A model generated the notes under the pieces. That model worked only from the letters and a program-made list of their open reading frames with translations, was not told the origin of the DNA and ran no database searches. The translations under genes and the position numbers were made by a program. DNA of 34,825 nucleotides. Origin: GCA-020352575 sp041635475. Lineage in GTDB: Bacteria; Actinomycetota; Acidimicrobiia; Spongiisociales; JAENVV01. The stretch is taken from NCBI GenBank assembly GCA_041635475.1, contig JBFKVA010000016.1:1-34825 (forward strand), given 5' to 3'. Numbering within the stretch: the first letter of the stretch is position 1; the number at the start of each line of letters is the position of its first letter. Below, piece by piece: positions 15,156 to 22,009 of the stretch.

Positions 15156-16250
15156 TCAGGGTGGGTCCCGGTGGTGTGGGTTGAGGAGTCGACGTTGGTG
15201 GGGTGGGGACTGGGGGTCGATACGGAAACCCCGGCCGTGGACGACGACGTGGTGGTGGTACCAGCACAAGGTGGTGAGGTTGTCGGGATCGGTCCTGCCT
15301 CCGTCCGACCACGGGATGACGTGGTGGGGTTGGAGGCGGTAGCGGCTGGTGCAGCCGGCGGCGGTGCAGCCATGGTCGCGATTGAGGACGAAGCGGCGCA
15401 GGCGGGGGGAGATGACCCGGGTGGTGCGTCCAACGGCAAGGGGTCGGCCGTCGACGGTGGTTGCGGTGAGTTCGACTCGTCCGGTGCACAGGGCTTCTTC
15501 GAGCAGCGAGATGCCCGCGGTCGGCCCGTTGTCGATGGTGATGCCGGCTTGACCGCGGGTTGTGGCGAGGCGGTGGGCGTCGACGTGGACGGTGATGACC
15601 GGCTCCCCACCACCTTGGGATCCGGACTCGCCGAGGCTCCTGGCGCATACGGTGGTGAGGGCGTCGGCCATGCGCGTGGCTCGTGACTGGCGGGGCAGGT
15701 CGACATCGACCGGTGTGCGGTCGGCTTCTTCGAGGAGGGCCTTGGTGACGATGCGACCGTCGTAGCCGGCCAGGAGGCCTCGGAGCCGCCACACCGACTC
15801 GTCCAGGGAGGGTTGGATGATGAGGTGACGGGCAGAAAACGCCTCTTGTTCGGAGGCCACGGTGCGCTGCTTGTTCGACGCGACGAGCCGTCGGACTGCT
15901 CCCAAGTTGAGCGCCTGGGAGAACGCCACCGTCTCACCATCAGCACCAGTGGCCACCAAGCGGGCGGTCGTCGCGGTCCGGTCAAAGGCGCACTCGCCTC
16001 TCTGGAGAGACGCTTCGAGGTCGGTGTCGGCCAGACGGGAGGTGTCAACCAGGTCCGAAGCGGTCCGGTGGTCCACGTCGAGACGACCCGACACCCACTC
16101 GACCATGGTGCGGCACCCATCGGCCACGGCCACCTGGGCGGCATCAAGGTCACGCAGAAGCTCCAACTGCTCCGCCCGCAGCCGCCCGATCACCCGCTCC
16201 CGTGCAAGAAGCTCGGTCTCCAACTCGTCCACAGTGAGATCATCGAACAT
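15156..16250 (-). CDS. DUF222/HNH endonuclease domain protein (13E12 type)
   Basis: A 364-residue protein with an N-terminal DUF222 region (about residues 5-260: ELLARERVIGRLRAEQLELLRDLDAAQ...GCRTMVEWVSGRLDVDHRTASDLV) and a C-terminal HNH nuclease module (CTAAGCTSRYRLQPHHVIPWSDGGRTDPDNLTTLCWYHHHVVVH). The two Cys, the HH pair, the Asn and the final His form the zinc and catalytic set. The architecture is the one of the mycobacterial 13E12 family, multicopy in many actinobacteria. The module looks intact, with no inverted repeats or target duplication seen around it, so I cannot show that it is mobile. Role unknown. The ATG at 16250 is set by a TAGGAT box 7 nt upstream. Confidence 0.92.
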   Translation of the reverse strand: MFDDLTVDELETELLARERVIGRLRAEQLELLRDLDAAQVAVADGCRTMVEWVSGRLDVDHRTASDLVDTSRLADTDLEASLQRGECAFDRTATTARLVATGADGETVAFSQALNLGAVRRLVASNKQRTVASEQEAFSARHLIIQPSLDESVWRLRGLLAGYDGRIVTKALLEEADRTPVDVDLPRQSRATRMADALTTVCARSLGESGSQGGGEPVITVHVDAHRLATTRGQAGITIDNGPTAGISLLEEALCTGRVELTATTVDGRPLAVGRTTRVISPRLRRFVLNRDHGCTAAGCTSRYRLQPHHVIPWSDGGRTDPDNLTTLCWYHHHVVVHGRGFRIDPQSPPHQRRLLNPHHRDPP

Positions 16251-16263
16251 ACGTTCGATCCTA
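16251..16263 (-). promoter_or_regulatory. Leaderless-type -10 box (TAGGAT) of the DUF222/HNH gene
   Basis: Minus-strand TAGGAT at 16258-16263 ends 7 nt before the ATG at 16250. No Shine-Dalgarno sequence is present. Confidence 0.5.
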
Positions 16264-16354
16264 CAGGTGGGCTGTGACAGTTCTCGACGGATCGGGCGTC
16301 AGCAACCCTGTCCCGATCTCGGGGATTCGCGTGGGGTAGCCGGACCCCGGGCAG

Positions 16355-16367
16355 TAAACTTGCCATC
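16355..16367 (+). promoter_or_regulatory. Leaderless-type -10 box (TAAACT) of the MDMPI-like/BtpA operon
   Basis: TAAACT at 16355-16360 ends 7 nt before the GTG at 16368. With no ribosome site in the 7-nt interval, it supports GTG initiation at the 5' end of the transcript. Confidence 0.5.
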
Positions 16368-17111
16368 GTGCGCGCGATACTCACCGACCTCGTTGCCGAA
16401 CAGCAGAGTCTCGACCAGTACCTCCAGAAGATCCCGCCCCGCGACTGGAAGAAGCCGACGGCGGCCAAAGGGTGGAGCGTCCAGAACCTCGTCGCCCACC
16501 TCGCCCACTTCGAGGACCTCGCCACCGGGGCCGTGGAGGACGACATCGACCCCAACGCCGAGGTCGTGCGGGCCGGCGGCTTCGAGAAGCTCGTGAAGGA
16601 AGGCCTCAAGAAGGGCGACTCGATGCGTCCCCAGGACGTCATCGAGTGGTGGCGCCTCTCGCGGGCGGCCACCATGGACGCCCTGTGGCTCAAGGACACG
16701 GACGATCGCATGCAGTGGTTCGGCGGCGAGCTCTCGGCCAAGCTCATGGCCACGTTCCGGCTCATGGAGACGTGGGCGCACGGCCTCGACGTCTACGACA
16801 AGCATGGGGTGGAGGTCGAACCGACCCCTCGCCTCCGCCACGTCTCATTCCTCGGTTGGAAGCTCCTGCCCGTGGCGTTTCGGCGTGCCGGGGAGGAGTT
16901 CGAGCAGGTCCGGGTCGAGGTGATGGGGCCCAACTATTCGAAGTGGAGCTTCGGCCCCGAGGGCGCCCCCAAGATCAAGGGTCCGGCGCTGGAGTGGTGC
17001 CGGTACATCGTCCAGCGATCCCCGCTCAAAGCCTGCCCCGGCCTCGTCGCCGAAGGGGACGCCGCCGAGAAGGCCCTCAAACTCGCCACCGCCTACATCA
17101 CTCCAGCATGA
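16368..17111 (+). CDS. Maleylpyruvate-isomerase-like (DinB-fold) protein
   Basis: A 247-residue protein of the TIGR03083/03084-type mycothiol-dependent isomerase family. The DinB four-helix bundle metal site can be read: H44 and H47 in VAHLAHFED, and E134 and H138 in METWAHGLD, corresponding to the His/Glu/His triad of maleylpyruvate isomerase. A C-terminal SCP2-like region follows (EQVRVEVMGPNYSKWSFGP). Members are thought to use mycothiol as thiol cofactor, which suits an actinobacterium, but most have no known substrate. Start GTG chosen from the leaderless promoter. Its stop overlaps the next start (ATGA). Confidence 0.88.
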   Translation: MRAILTDLVAEQQSLDQYLQKIPPRDWKKPTAAKGWSVQNLVAHLAHFEDLATGAVEDDIDPNAEVVRAGGFEKLVKEGLKKGDSMRPQDVIEWWRLSRAATMDALWLKDTDDRMQWFGGELSAKLMATFRLMETWAHGLDVYDKHGVEVEPTPRLRHVSFLGWKLLPVAFRRAGEEFEQVRVEVMGPNYSKWSFGPEGAPKIKGPALEWCRYIVQRSPLKACPGLVAEGDAAEKALKLATAYITPA

Positions 17112-17872
17112 TCCCCGAACTCATCGGCATGGTCCATCTGGGTCCGCTCCCGGGAGCCCCCGGCTTCCGCGGCGACTTCGCCGCCGTGGTGGAAGCCGCG
17201 GTGTCCGACGCCACCACCCTCGCCCGAGCCGGCTTCGACGCGCTCATGGTGGAGAACTTCGGCGACGCCCCCTTCTTTGCCGACAGCGTGCCCCGGGTGA
17301 CGATCGCCTCCATGACCCGAGCCGTGGGCGAGGTGGTGGACGCCGTGGACATCCCGGTCGGGGTCAACGTGCTGCGCAACGACGCACTGTCGTCGCTCTC
17401 CGTCGCCGCCGCCACCGGGGCCACCATGATCCGCGTCAACGTCCTGTCGGGCACCATGTACACCGACCAAGGCGCCATCGAGGGTCGGGCAGCCGAAGTC
17501 GCCAGGCTGCGGGCCCGGGTGTGCCCCTCGGTTCTCATCCTGGCCGACGTGTTCGTCAAACACGCGACTCCCCCACCGGGGCTGACGCTGGTGCAGGCGA
17601 CACGGGACCTCGCCGCCCGGTCCGGGGCCGATGCCCTCGTCGTCTCCGGCGGAGGAACCGGCGACGCCGTCGACATGAGCGACGCCCGCGTGGTCAAGAA
17701 GACCGCGCCAAGGATGCCCCTCGTGATCGGATCGGGCGCGTCATCAGCGACGCTCGCCGAGTTGTTCTCGGCCGCCGACGCCGTCATCGTTGGGACGTCG
17801 ATCAAGGTCGATGGAATCACCACCAACCCCGTCGACCCCGAACGGGCCGCCGCGCTCGTCGCCGCCCGCTGA
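17108..17872 (+). CDS. BtpA/SgcQ family TIM-barrel protein
   Basis: A 254-residue protein with the BtpA-family signature: LIGMVHLGPLPGAPGF at the N-terminus, AGFDALMVENFGDAPFF, VNVLRNDALSSLSVAAATGATMIRVNVLSGTMYTDQGAIEGRA, ILADVFVKHATP, DALVVSGGGTGD and the phosphate-loop-like VIVGTSIKVDG. In cyanobacteria BtpA affects photosystem I biogenesis, and in E. coli SgcQ sits in a sugar operon. The photosystem role cannot apply if this is a non-photosynthetic actinobacterium. The ATG at 17108 overlaps the stop of the upstream gene (ATGA). The barrel and phosphate-binding loop suggest a phosphorylated small-molecule substrate; this is inference. Confidence 0.92.
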   Translation: MIPELIGMVHLGPLPGAPGFRGDFAAVVEAAVSDATTLARAGFDALMVENFGDAPFFADSVPRVTIASMTRAVGEVVDAVDIPVGVNVLRNDALSSLSVAAATGATMIRVNVLSGTMYTDQGAIEGRAAEVARLRARVCPSVLILADVFVKHATPPPGLTLVQATRDLAARSGADALVVSGGGTGDAVDMSDARVVKKTAPRMPLVIGSGASSATLAELFSAADAVIVGTSIKVDGITTNPVDPERAAALVAAR

Positions 17873-17880
17873 GGGCTTCG

Positions 17881-18783
17881 CTACCCGTCGACGAGGCCGA
17901 TCCCAACCAGGAAGTCGCGGGCGATCACGTCGGCGTCCTCCGGGGCGAAGAAGCGCTCGTTCATCTCGATGAGCGCCTCGGTGGTGAGGGCCGCCGACAC
18001 CGTGTTCAGCAGGTCCTCGAGATCCGACCCGTACTCATCGAGGATCTCCTGTCGGATCACCGGAACGATGTTCTCCGCGGGTTGCAGGCCGAGGTCATCC
18101 TCGAGAGCCAAGAACTCGTCGACGAATAGATACGTCGAGAAGAAAAGCCCGACCTGGACCTCGCCGCCCTGGAGCGCGGCGACGGTGAGTGGACCACCGG
18201 CGTCGAGGGCCCTGAACTCGGCGATCTCGAGCCCGTAGACATCCTCCAACCCGATCTGGCACCGGGGACGTACCGGGCACTCGGCTGGGCCCCCCAGCAC
18301 GATCGGACCGAGCTTGGCGAGGTCCGACACGGTCGTGATCCCGCGTGCCTCCGCCAGTGCCTTGGTCACGACGAACGTGTTCTTGTCCTCGGCGTTGGAC
18401 AGGTCGAGGACCGTCACCCCGGAATCGGCGTAGGCGTCGATGAGCAGTTGACGGGTGGCGGCCGCATCGGCCGAGGGCTCGATACCGAACCCGGCTTCGA
18501 GGCCGGAGCCGACGTACTCAGGAATCATGTGCACCTCGCCGCCCTCGAGCGCCGGCTTGAGCACCTCACGCGGCCCCACCTGGACCTGGTGATTGACGCT
18601 GTACCCGGCCGCCTCGAGAGCCTGGACATAGATCTCGGCGACGATCTCGCTCTCGCCGAAACCGAACGAGGCAACCTCGATCGTGGTGCCTTGACTTGTG
18701 TCGCCACCCGATGCGCACGCCCCGGCCACCAAGGCCATGGCGAGCATCATCGCCCCGACGACACCGCTGCGGGTCATCCGCAT
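17881..18783 (-). CDS. Glycine betaine/choline-type substrate-binding lipoprotein (OpuC/OsmX-like)
   Basis: A 300-residue secreted lipoprotein of the OpuAC/ProX class. A signal peptide with Arg-rich start and hydrophobic core ends in LVAGAC, so Cys23 is the probable lipidation site. EVASFGFGESEIVAEIYVQALEAAGY, EYVGSGLEAGFG, the Cys pair in GGPAECPVRPRCQIGLEDVYG, and FRALDAGGPLTVAALQGGEVQVGLFFSTYLF are typical of compatible-solute binding proteins. AAGGAG precedes the ATG. It is the last gene of the importer operon, and a TAGCGT box at 18836-18841 in the 92-bp gap could give it extra transcription. Its stop lies 8 bp from that of the convergent BtpA gene. Confidence 0.92.
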   Translation of the reverse strand: MRMTRSGVVGAMMLAMALVAGACASGGDTSQGTTIEVASFGFGESEIVAEIYVQALEAAGYSVNHQVQVGPREVLKPALEGGEVHMIPEYVGSGLEAGFGIEPSADAAATRQLLIDAYADSGVTVLDLSNAEDKNTFVVTKALAEARGITTVSDLAKLGPIVLGGPAECPVRPRCQIGLEDVYGLEIAEFRALDAGGPLTVAALQGGEVQVGLFFSTYLFVDEFLALEDDLGLQPAENIVPVIRQEILDEYGSDLEDLLNTVSAALTTEALIEMNERFFAPEDADVIARDFLVGIGLVDG

Positions 18784-18835
18784 GGGTCACTCCTTCATGA
18801 GACAGGGCCGCCGGTATGGGCGACCTCAGCTGCGC

Positions 18836-18841
18836 ACGCTA
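18836..18841 (-). promoter_or_regulatory. Possible internal promoter (TAGCGT) before the binding-protein gene
   Basis: Minus-strand TAGCGT at 18836-18841 would start a transcript about 46 nt upstream of the lipoprotein ATG, which has AAGGAG. An extra promoter would fit the higher amount of binding protein these importers need. The evidence is only the box. Confidence 0.3.
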
Positions 18842-18875
18842 CCCGCGGCCCGCCGTTTCACGCGAGGCCCCATGG

Positions 18876-19559
18876 TCATCCCGCCGGCCGGGGCCCTTTG
18901 GGGGCCAGGCGGCGCTGGACGACGCCGAACCCGGCATCGGTCAGCACCGACAGGAGCGCCACGAGGAGTGCCCCCACGAACAACTCCACCGAGTCGCGTT
19001 GGGAGAACCCATCGATGATGTATCGCCCCAAACCACCCCACGCCACGAGGGCTCCAAGGGTCGCGGTCGCCACCACCTGCACGGCGGATACCCGCACCGC
19101 CGTCAGGATCGCCGGGGACGCCAGGGGCAGTTCGACCCGGAAAAGGACCTCTCGCCCGGACAGGCCCATCCCCACGGCGGCCTCGGTCAGGTCGGCATCC
19201 ACCTCCCGAACCCCGGTGAAGGTGTTCGTGAAGATGGGAGGGGCCGCCAGGGCGACGAGGGCGATGAACGTCGGCCAGAACCCCAGCCCGAGCCCGAGAC
19301 GGATCGTGAACGGAAGGGCCAGGGCGACGATGGCGAAGGAAGGGACGGCCCGCCCGATGTTCACCACCGATACGGCAAACGTTCCACCCCGTCCGGTGTG
19401 GCCGAGATAGAGACCGGGGGGGATGGCCACGGCACAGGCGACGGCCACCGACAGAAGGGTGAGGCCCACGTGGTCGAGGGTTCGGGTGACGATCCCGGCT
19501 TCGCCCACCCAGTTGGTCCCGGTTGCCAGGAACTCGACGACGCCTCCGAGCAGGTCCAT
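18876..19559 (-). CDS. Compatible-solute ABC transporter permease (second)
   Basis: A 227-residue membrane protein of the BPD-transporter permease family with about five to six membrane segments. The cytoplasmic EAA loop is seen as LTEAAVGMGLSGREVLFRVELPLASPAILTAVRVS, and the remainder matches ProW/OpuCD-type permeases (NIGRAVPSFAIVALALP, LGALVAWGGLGRYIIDGF). The ATG at 19559 overlaps the stop of the first permease by one base (TGATG), so the start is well supported. It pairs with the upstream permease as a heterodimeric membrane channel. Confidence 0.93.
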   Translation of the reverse strand: MDLLGGVVEFLATGTNWVGEAGIVTRTLDHVGLTLLSVAVACAVAIPPGLYLGHTGRGGTFAVSVVNIGRAVPSFAIVALALPFTIRLGLGLGFWPTFIALVALAAPPIFTNTFTGVREVDADLTEAAVGMGLSGREVLFRVELPLASPAILTAVRVSAVQVVATATLGALVAWGGLGRYIIDGFSQRDSVELFVGALLVALLSVLTDAGFGVVQRRLAPKGPRPAG

Positions 19560-20218
19560 CAGGGAACCACCCGTCGTCGGGACCAGGGCGTGAGCGCCCG
19601 CTCCATCCGAACGAGCGCCACGTCGATGGTGGCGGCGAGGGCCACGGACAGCACCGTGCCCAGGACGATCTCGGTCGTGAAGAACCGCCGCAGCCCCTGC
19701 AGGATGAAGAACCCGTAGCCGCCCTGGCCGATGAGGGACGTCACCGTCACGAGCCCGACGGTGGTGACGGTGGCGATCCGCAGGCCGGCCACTATGAGGG
19801 GCAGGGCCAGTGGGACCTCGACCTCCCACAGGATCCGGCGGTCGGTGAATCCCATCCCCCGCGCTGCCTCCTTGGTCGCCTCCGGGACCCCGTCGAGTCC
19901 GGCCATGATGTTGCGGATGAGGATGAGCAGGGTGTAGCTGACGAGGCCGATCTCAGCGGTGAGAAGGCTGAGACCCGTGAACGGAACGAGTGCCGCGAAC
20001 AGTGCAAGGGACGGGATCGTGTACAGGACCCCGGCCGTCCAGGTGACCGGGCCGTACGCCCGGCGGTGGCGGTGGATGAGCAAGCACAGCGCAACGCTGA
20101 TGGCGAAACCGATCCCGACGGCGAGCCCCGTGAGCACGGCATGCTCGACGGTGCGTTCCCACACGTCATCGAGGTGTCCGCCGACCCATCCCCAATCGAC
20201 GATCGGTCCCTCGCTCAC
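19559..20218 (-). CDS. Compatible-solute ABC transporter permease (first)
   Basis: A 219-residue membrane permease. The EAA loop is VPEATKEAARGMGFTDRRILWEVEVPLALPLIVAGLRIA, and YTIPSLALFAALVPFTG and VTSLIGQGGYGFFILQGL are ProW/OpuCB-like. The GTG at 20218 overlaps the ATPase stop as GTGA, which fixes the start. It is encoded between the ATPase and the second permease, the usual OpuC order apart from the binding protein being last. Substrate (glycine betaine, carnitine, choline or related) cannot be told from the permease. Confidence 0.93.
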   Translation of the reverse strand: MSEGPIVDWGWVGGHLDDVWERTVEHAVLTGLAVGIGFAISVALCLLIHRHRRAYGPVTWTAGVLYTIPSLALFAALVPFTGLSLLTAEIGLVSYTLLILIRNIMAGLDGVPEATKEAARGMGFTDRRILWEVEVPLALPLIVAGLRIATVTTVGLVTVTSLIGQGGYGFFILQGLRRFFTTEIVLGTVLSVALAATIDVALVRMERALTPWSRRRVVP

Positions 20219-21312
20219 CGCCGCATCTCCTCGCTGATGCGGTCGACCGTGAGCATCCCAAGGTACTCCTGACCGTCGAGGACGGGCACGAACGGACTCC
20301 GGCCGGACACGATCACGTCAAGGGCCTCTCGCAGCGTGGCGGTGACCGACAGGAAGGACCGGAAGGGCCGCGTCGCTTCCACCTCGACCATCGCTCCGAC
20401 GCCGTCGGCGGGAAGCCATCCGTGGAGGCGACGCCCCTCGGCAACCGCGATCCAGTCGACGCCCGACGCCGCCATCAACCGCTGGGCTGCCTCGCCCGAC
20501 GTCCCGGGTGCGACCACCGGTCCCTCCACGAGGGGGACGCCGGCGATGGGCATGAGTGAGAGGCGTCGCAGGCCCCGGTCCGAGCCGAGGAAGTCGGCAA
20601 CGAAGTCGTTGGCTGGTTCTTGGAGGAGTTCGAACGGCGGGGCGTACTGCTCGAGAACCCCTCCAACGTTGAGGAGGGCGACGCGGCTCCCCAGCCGGAT
20701 CGCCTCGTCGATGTCGTGGGTGACGAAGACGATGGTCTTGTGAAGGCGGGCCTGCAGGTCGAGGAGCTCACCCTGGAGCCTGGCCCGCACGATGGGATCG
20801 ACCGCCCCGAACGGCTCGTCCATGAGCAGGACGGGGGGGTCGGCCGCCAGGGCCCGGGCCACCCCCACCCGCTGTTGCTGCCCGCCGGACAGCTCCGTCG
20901 GGTAGCGGTCGGCCAGTTCGATGCCGAGCCCGACCGTCTCGATGAGCTCCATGACCCGCGCCGCCGTCCGGGCTTCGTCCCAGCCGAGGAGCCGAGGCAC
21001 GGTCCCTATGTTCTCGGCGATCGTACGGTGGGGGAAGAGGCCGACCTGCTGGATGACGTACCCGATGCGACGCCGGAGGACATGGGGCTCCACCGCCGTG
21101 GCGTCCTCGCCACCGATGAGGATCGACCCGGACGTTGGCTCGATGACGCGGTTGATCATCTTGAGCGTCGTGGTCTTGCCACAGCCCGACGGGCCGACGA
21201 GGACGACGATCTCCCCCTCCGGGATCTCCAGCGAGAGATGGTCGACGGCAGCGGTCGAACTCCCGGGGAAGACCTTCGTGACGTCCCGGATCGAGATCAT
21301 GGAGCCTGACAC
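20215..21312 (-). CDS. opuCA: Glycine betaine/proline-type ABC transporter ATPase with C-terminal CBS-like region
   Basis: A 365-residue ATPase of the OpuCA/ProV class. Walker A is GPSGCGKTT, the Q-loop is in VIQQVGLFPH, the signature is LSGGQQQRVGVARALA, Walker B is VLLMDEPFGAVD, and the switch His is in VFVTHDIDEAI. After about residue 240 a CBS-type regulatory region follows (VTATLREALDVIVSGRSPFVPVLDGQEYLGMLTVDRISEEM), which in OpuCA-type proteins senses ionic strength or c-di-AMP. The GTG at 21312 is chosen because a TAGGGT box lies 7 nt upstream; a second in-frame ATG four codons later (MISIRDV) is the alternative. It heads the importer operon. Confidence 0.95.
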   Translation of the reverse strand: MSGSMISIRDVTKVFPGSSTAAVDHLSLEIPEGEIVVLVGPSGCGKTTTLKMINRVIEPTSGSILIGGEDATAVEPHVLRRRIGYVIQQVGLFPHRTIAENIGTVPRLLGWDEARTAARVMELIETVGLGIELADRYPTELSGGQQQRVGVARALAADPPVLLMDEPFGAVDPIVRARLQGELLDLQARLHKTIVFVTHDIDEAIRLGSRVALLNVGGVLEQYAPPFELLQEPANDFVADFLGSDRGLRRLSLMPIAGVPLVEGPVVAPGTSGEAAQRLMAASGVDWIAVAEGRRLHGWLPADGVGAMVEVEATRPFRSFLSVTATLREALDVIVSGRSPFVPVLDGQEYLGMLTVDRISEEMRR

Positions 21313-21325
21313 CTCTCGGACCCTA
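21313..21325 (-). promoter_or_regulatory. Leaderless-type -10 box (TAGGGT) of the compatible-solute importer operon
   Basis: Minus-strand TAGGGT at 21320-21325 ends 7 nt before the GTG at 21312. This is the promoter for the ATPase-permease-permease genes. Confidence 0.45.
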
Positions 21326-21354
21326 GAACCGGCCTGCCGGCAATCGATGGTGGA

Positions 21355-21969
21355 TCATGCAACCACGTCGAGACCGACCTTTTGCAGGAGCTGGAGCAGG
21401 GCCGGGGCCGGGTCCTTGAAGTTGTGAGGACGAAGCACGTGGTCGTATCGCTCCATGAACCCGGTCATCGTCTGGATGACGTGGGAGAGGTTGATGGTGT
21501 GGAGGTCGTTCTCGGGGGCCTGACCGAAGGCGACGAGCCGGGCCCGGATCGTGCCTCCCCCTCGGGCCGGGGCCACCGACACGCAGTGGTCGATGAGGTC
21601 CGACATGGGCTGGTCGATTCCGTCCTCGTAGAGCCACTCCACCCGGCGGAGCACCGAGTGCAACGTGGGATGGGACCGCAGGCCGGGGTTGAAGATGGCG
21701 TCGCCCTGCTTGACCTCGCCGATGATGAGGTCGATGACATCGTCCTCGATCATGAGCGCCTCGTCGGCAGCCAGCAGCAGCTGGTGCTGGGTTCCGAGGT
21801 CGTCCTCGGCAATGAACGTGTCGCCCGGGAATCGAAGCGCCACGATGTCCACGTCCGTCACCGTGCGGAAGGTCCCGTCCTCGTTGCGGGCGTGGATCTC
21901 CAACTCGGAGAGGGTGAGGTAGCCGGTGAGCCGCAGGTACGACTCGACGAGATTGACCGCGATGTCCAT
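21355..21969 (-). CDS. Uncharacterised protein with probable PD-(D/E)XK nuclease-like core
   Basis: A 204-residue protein that I do not recognise by name. Its N-terminal half resembles the PD-(D/E)XK fold: helix with Glu9 (VNLVESYLRLTGY), strand with D41 (TDVDIVALRFP), and strand with E85-V-K87 (DLIIGEVKQG) spaced as in Mrr/NERD-type nucleases. The second half contains an unassigned alpha/beta part (GGTIRARLVAFGQ) and a C-terminal helix. It could be a nuclease, or a nonenzymatic relative. No methylase, helicase or specificity subunit lies next to it, so it is not an obvious restriction system. It lies 40 bp after the antiporter gene on the same strand but appears to have its own leaderless promoter. 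Start ATG well supported. Confidence 0.75.
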   Translation of the reverse strand: MDIAVNLVESYLRLTGYLTLSELEIHARNEDGTFRTVTDVDIVALRFPGDTFIAEDDLGTQHQLLLAADEALMIEDDVIDLIIGEVKQGDAIFNPGLRSHPTLHSVLRRVEWLYEDGIDQPMSDLIDHCVSVAPARGGGTIRARLVAFGQAPENDLHTINLSHVIQTMTGFMERYDHVLRPHNFKDPAPALLQLLQKVGLDVVA

Positions 21970-21981
21970 GTGGGGAGACTA
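21970..21981 (-). promoter_or_regulatory. Leaderless-type -10 box (TAGTCT) of the PD-(D/E)XK-like gene
   Basis: Minus-strand TAGTCT at 21976-21981 ends 6 nt before the ATG at 21969. The gene can therefore be expressed separately from the antiporter upstream. Confidence 0.5.
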
Positions 21982-22009
21982 TGGCGGAGAACCCTGCAAT
22001 GAGGAGGAA

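Noticed and set aside
13749..15686. Plus-strand open frame of 645 codons over the 5'-nucleotidase and HNH genes
   Set aside because: It runs antisense through two well-supported proteins and has only GC-driven composition.
15156..16250. DUF222/HNH gene as an active mobile element
   Set aside because: No terminal repeats, target duplications or transposase were seen around it, and its promoter matches the host pattern.
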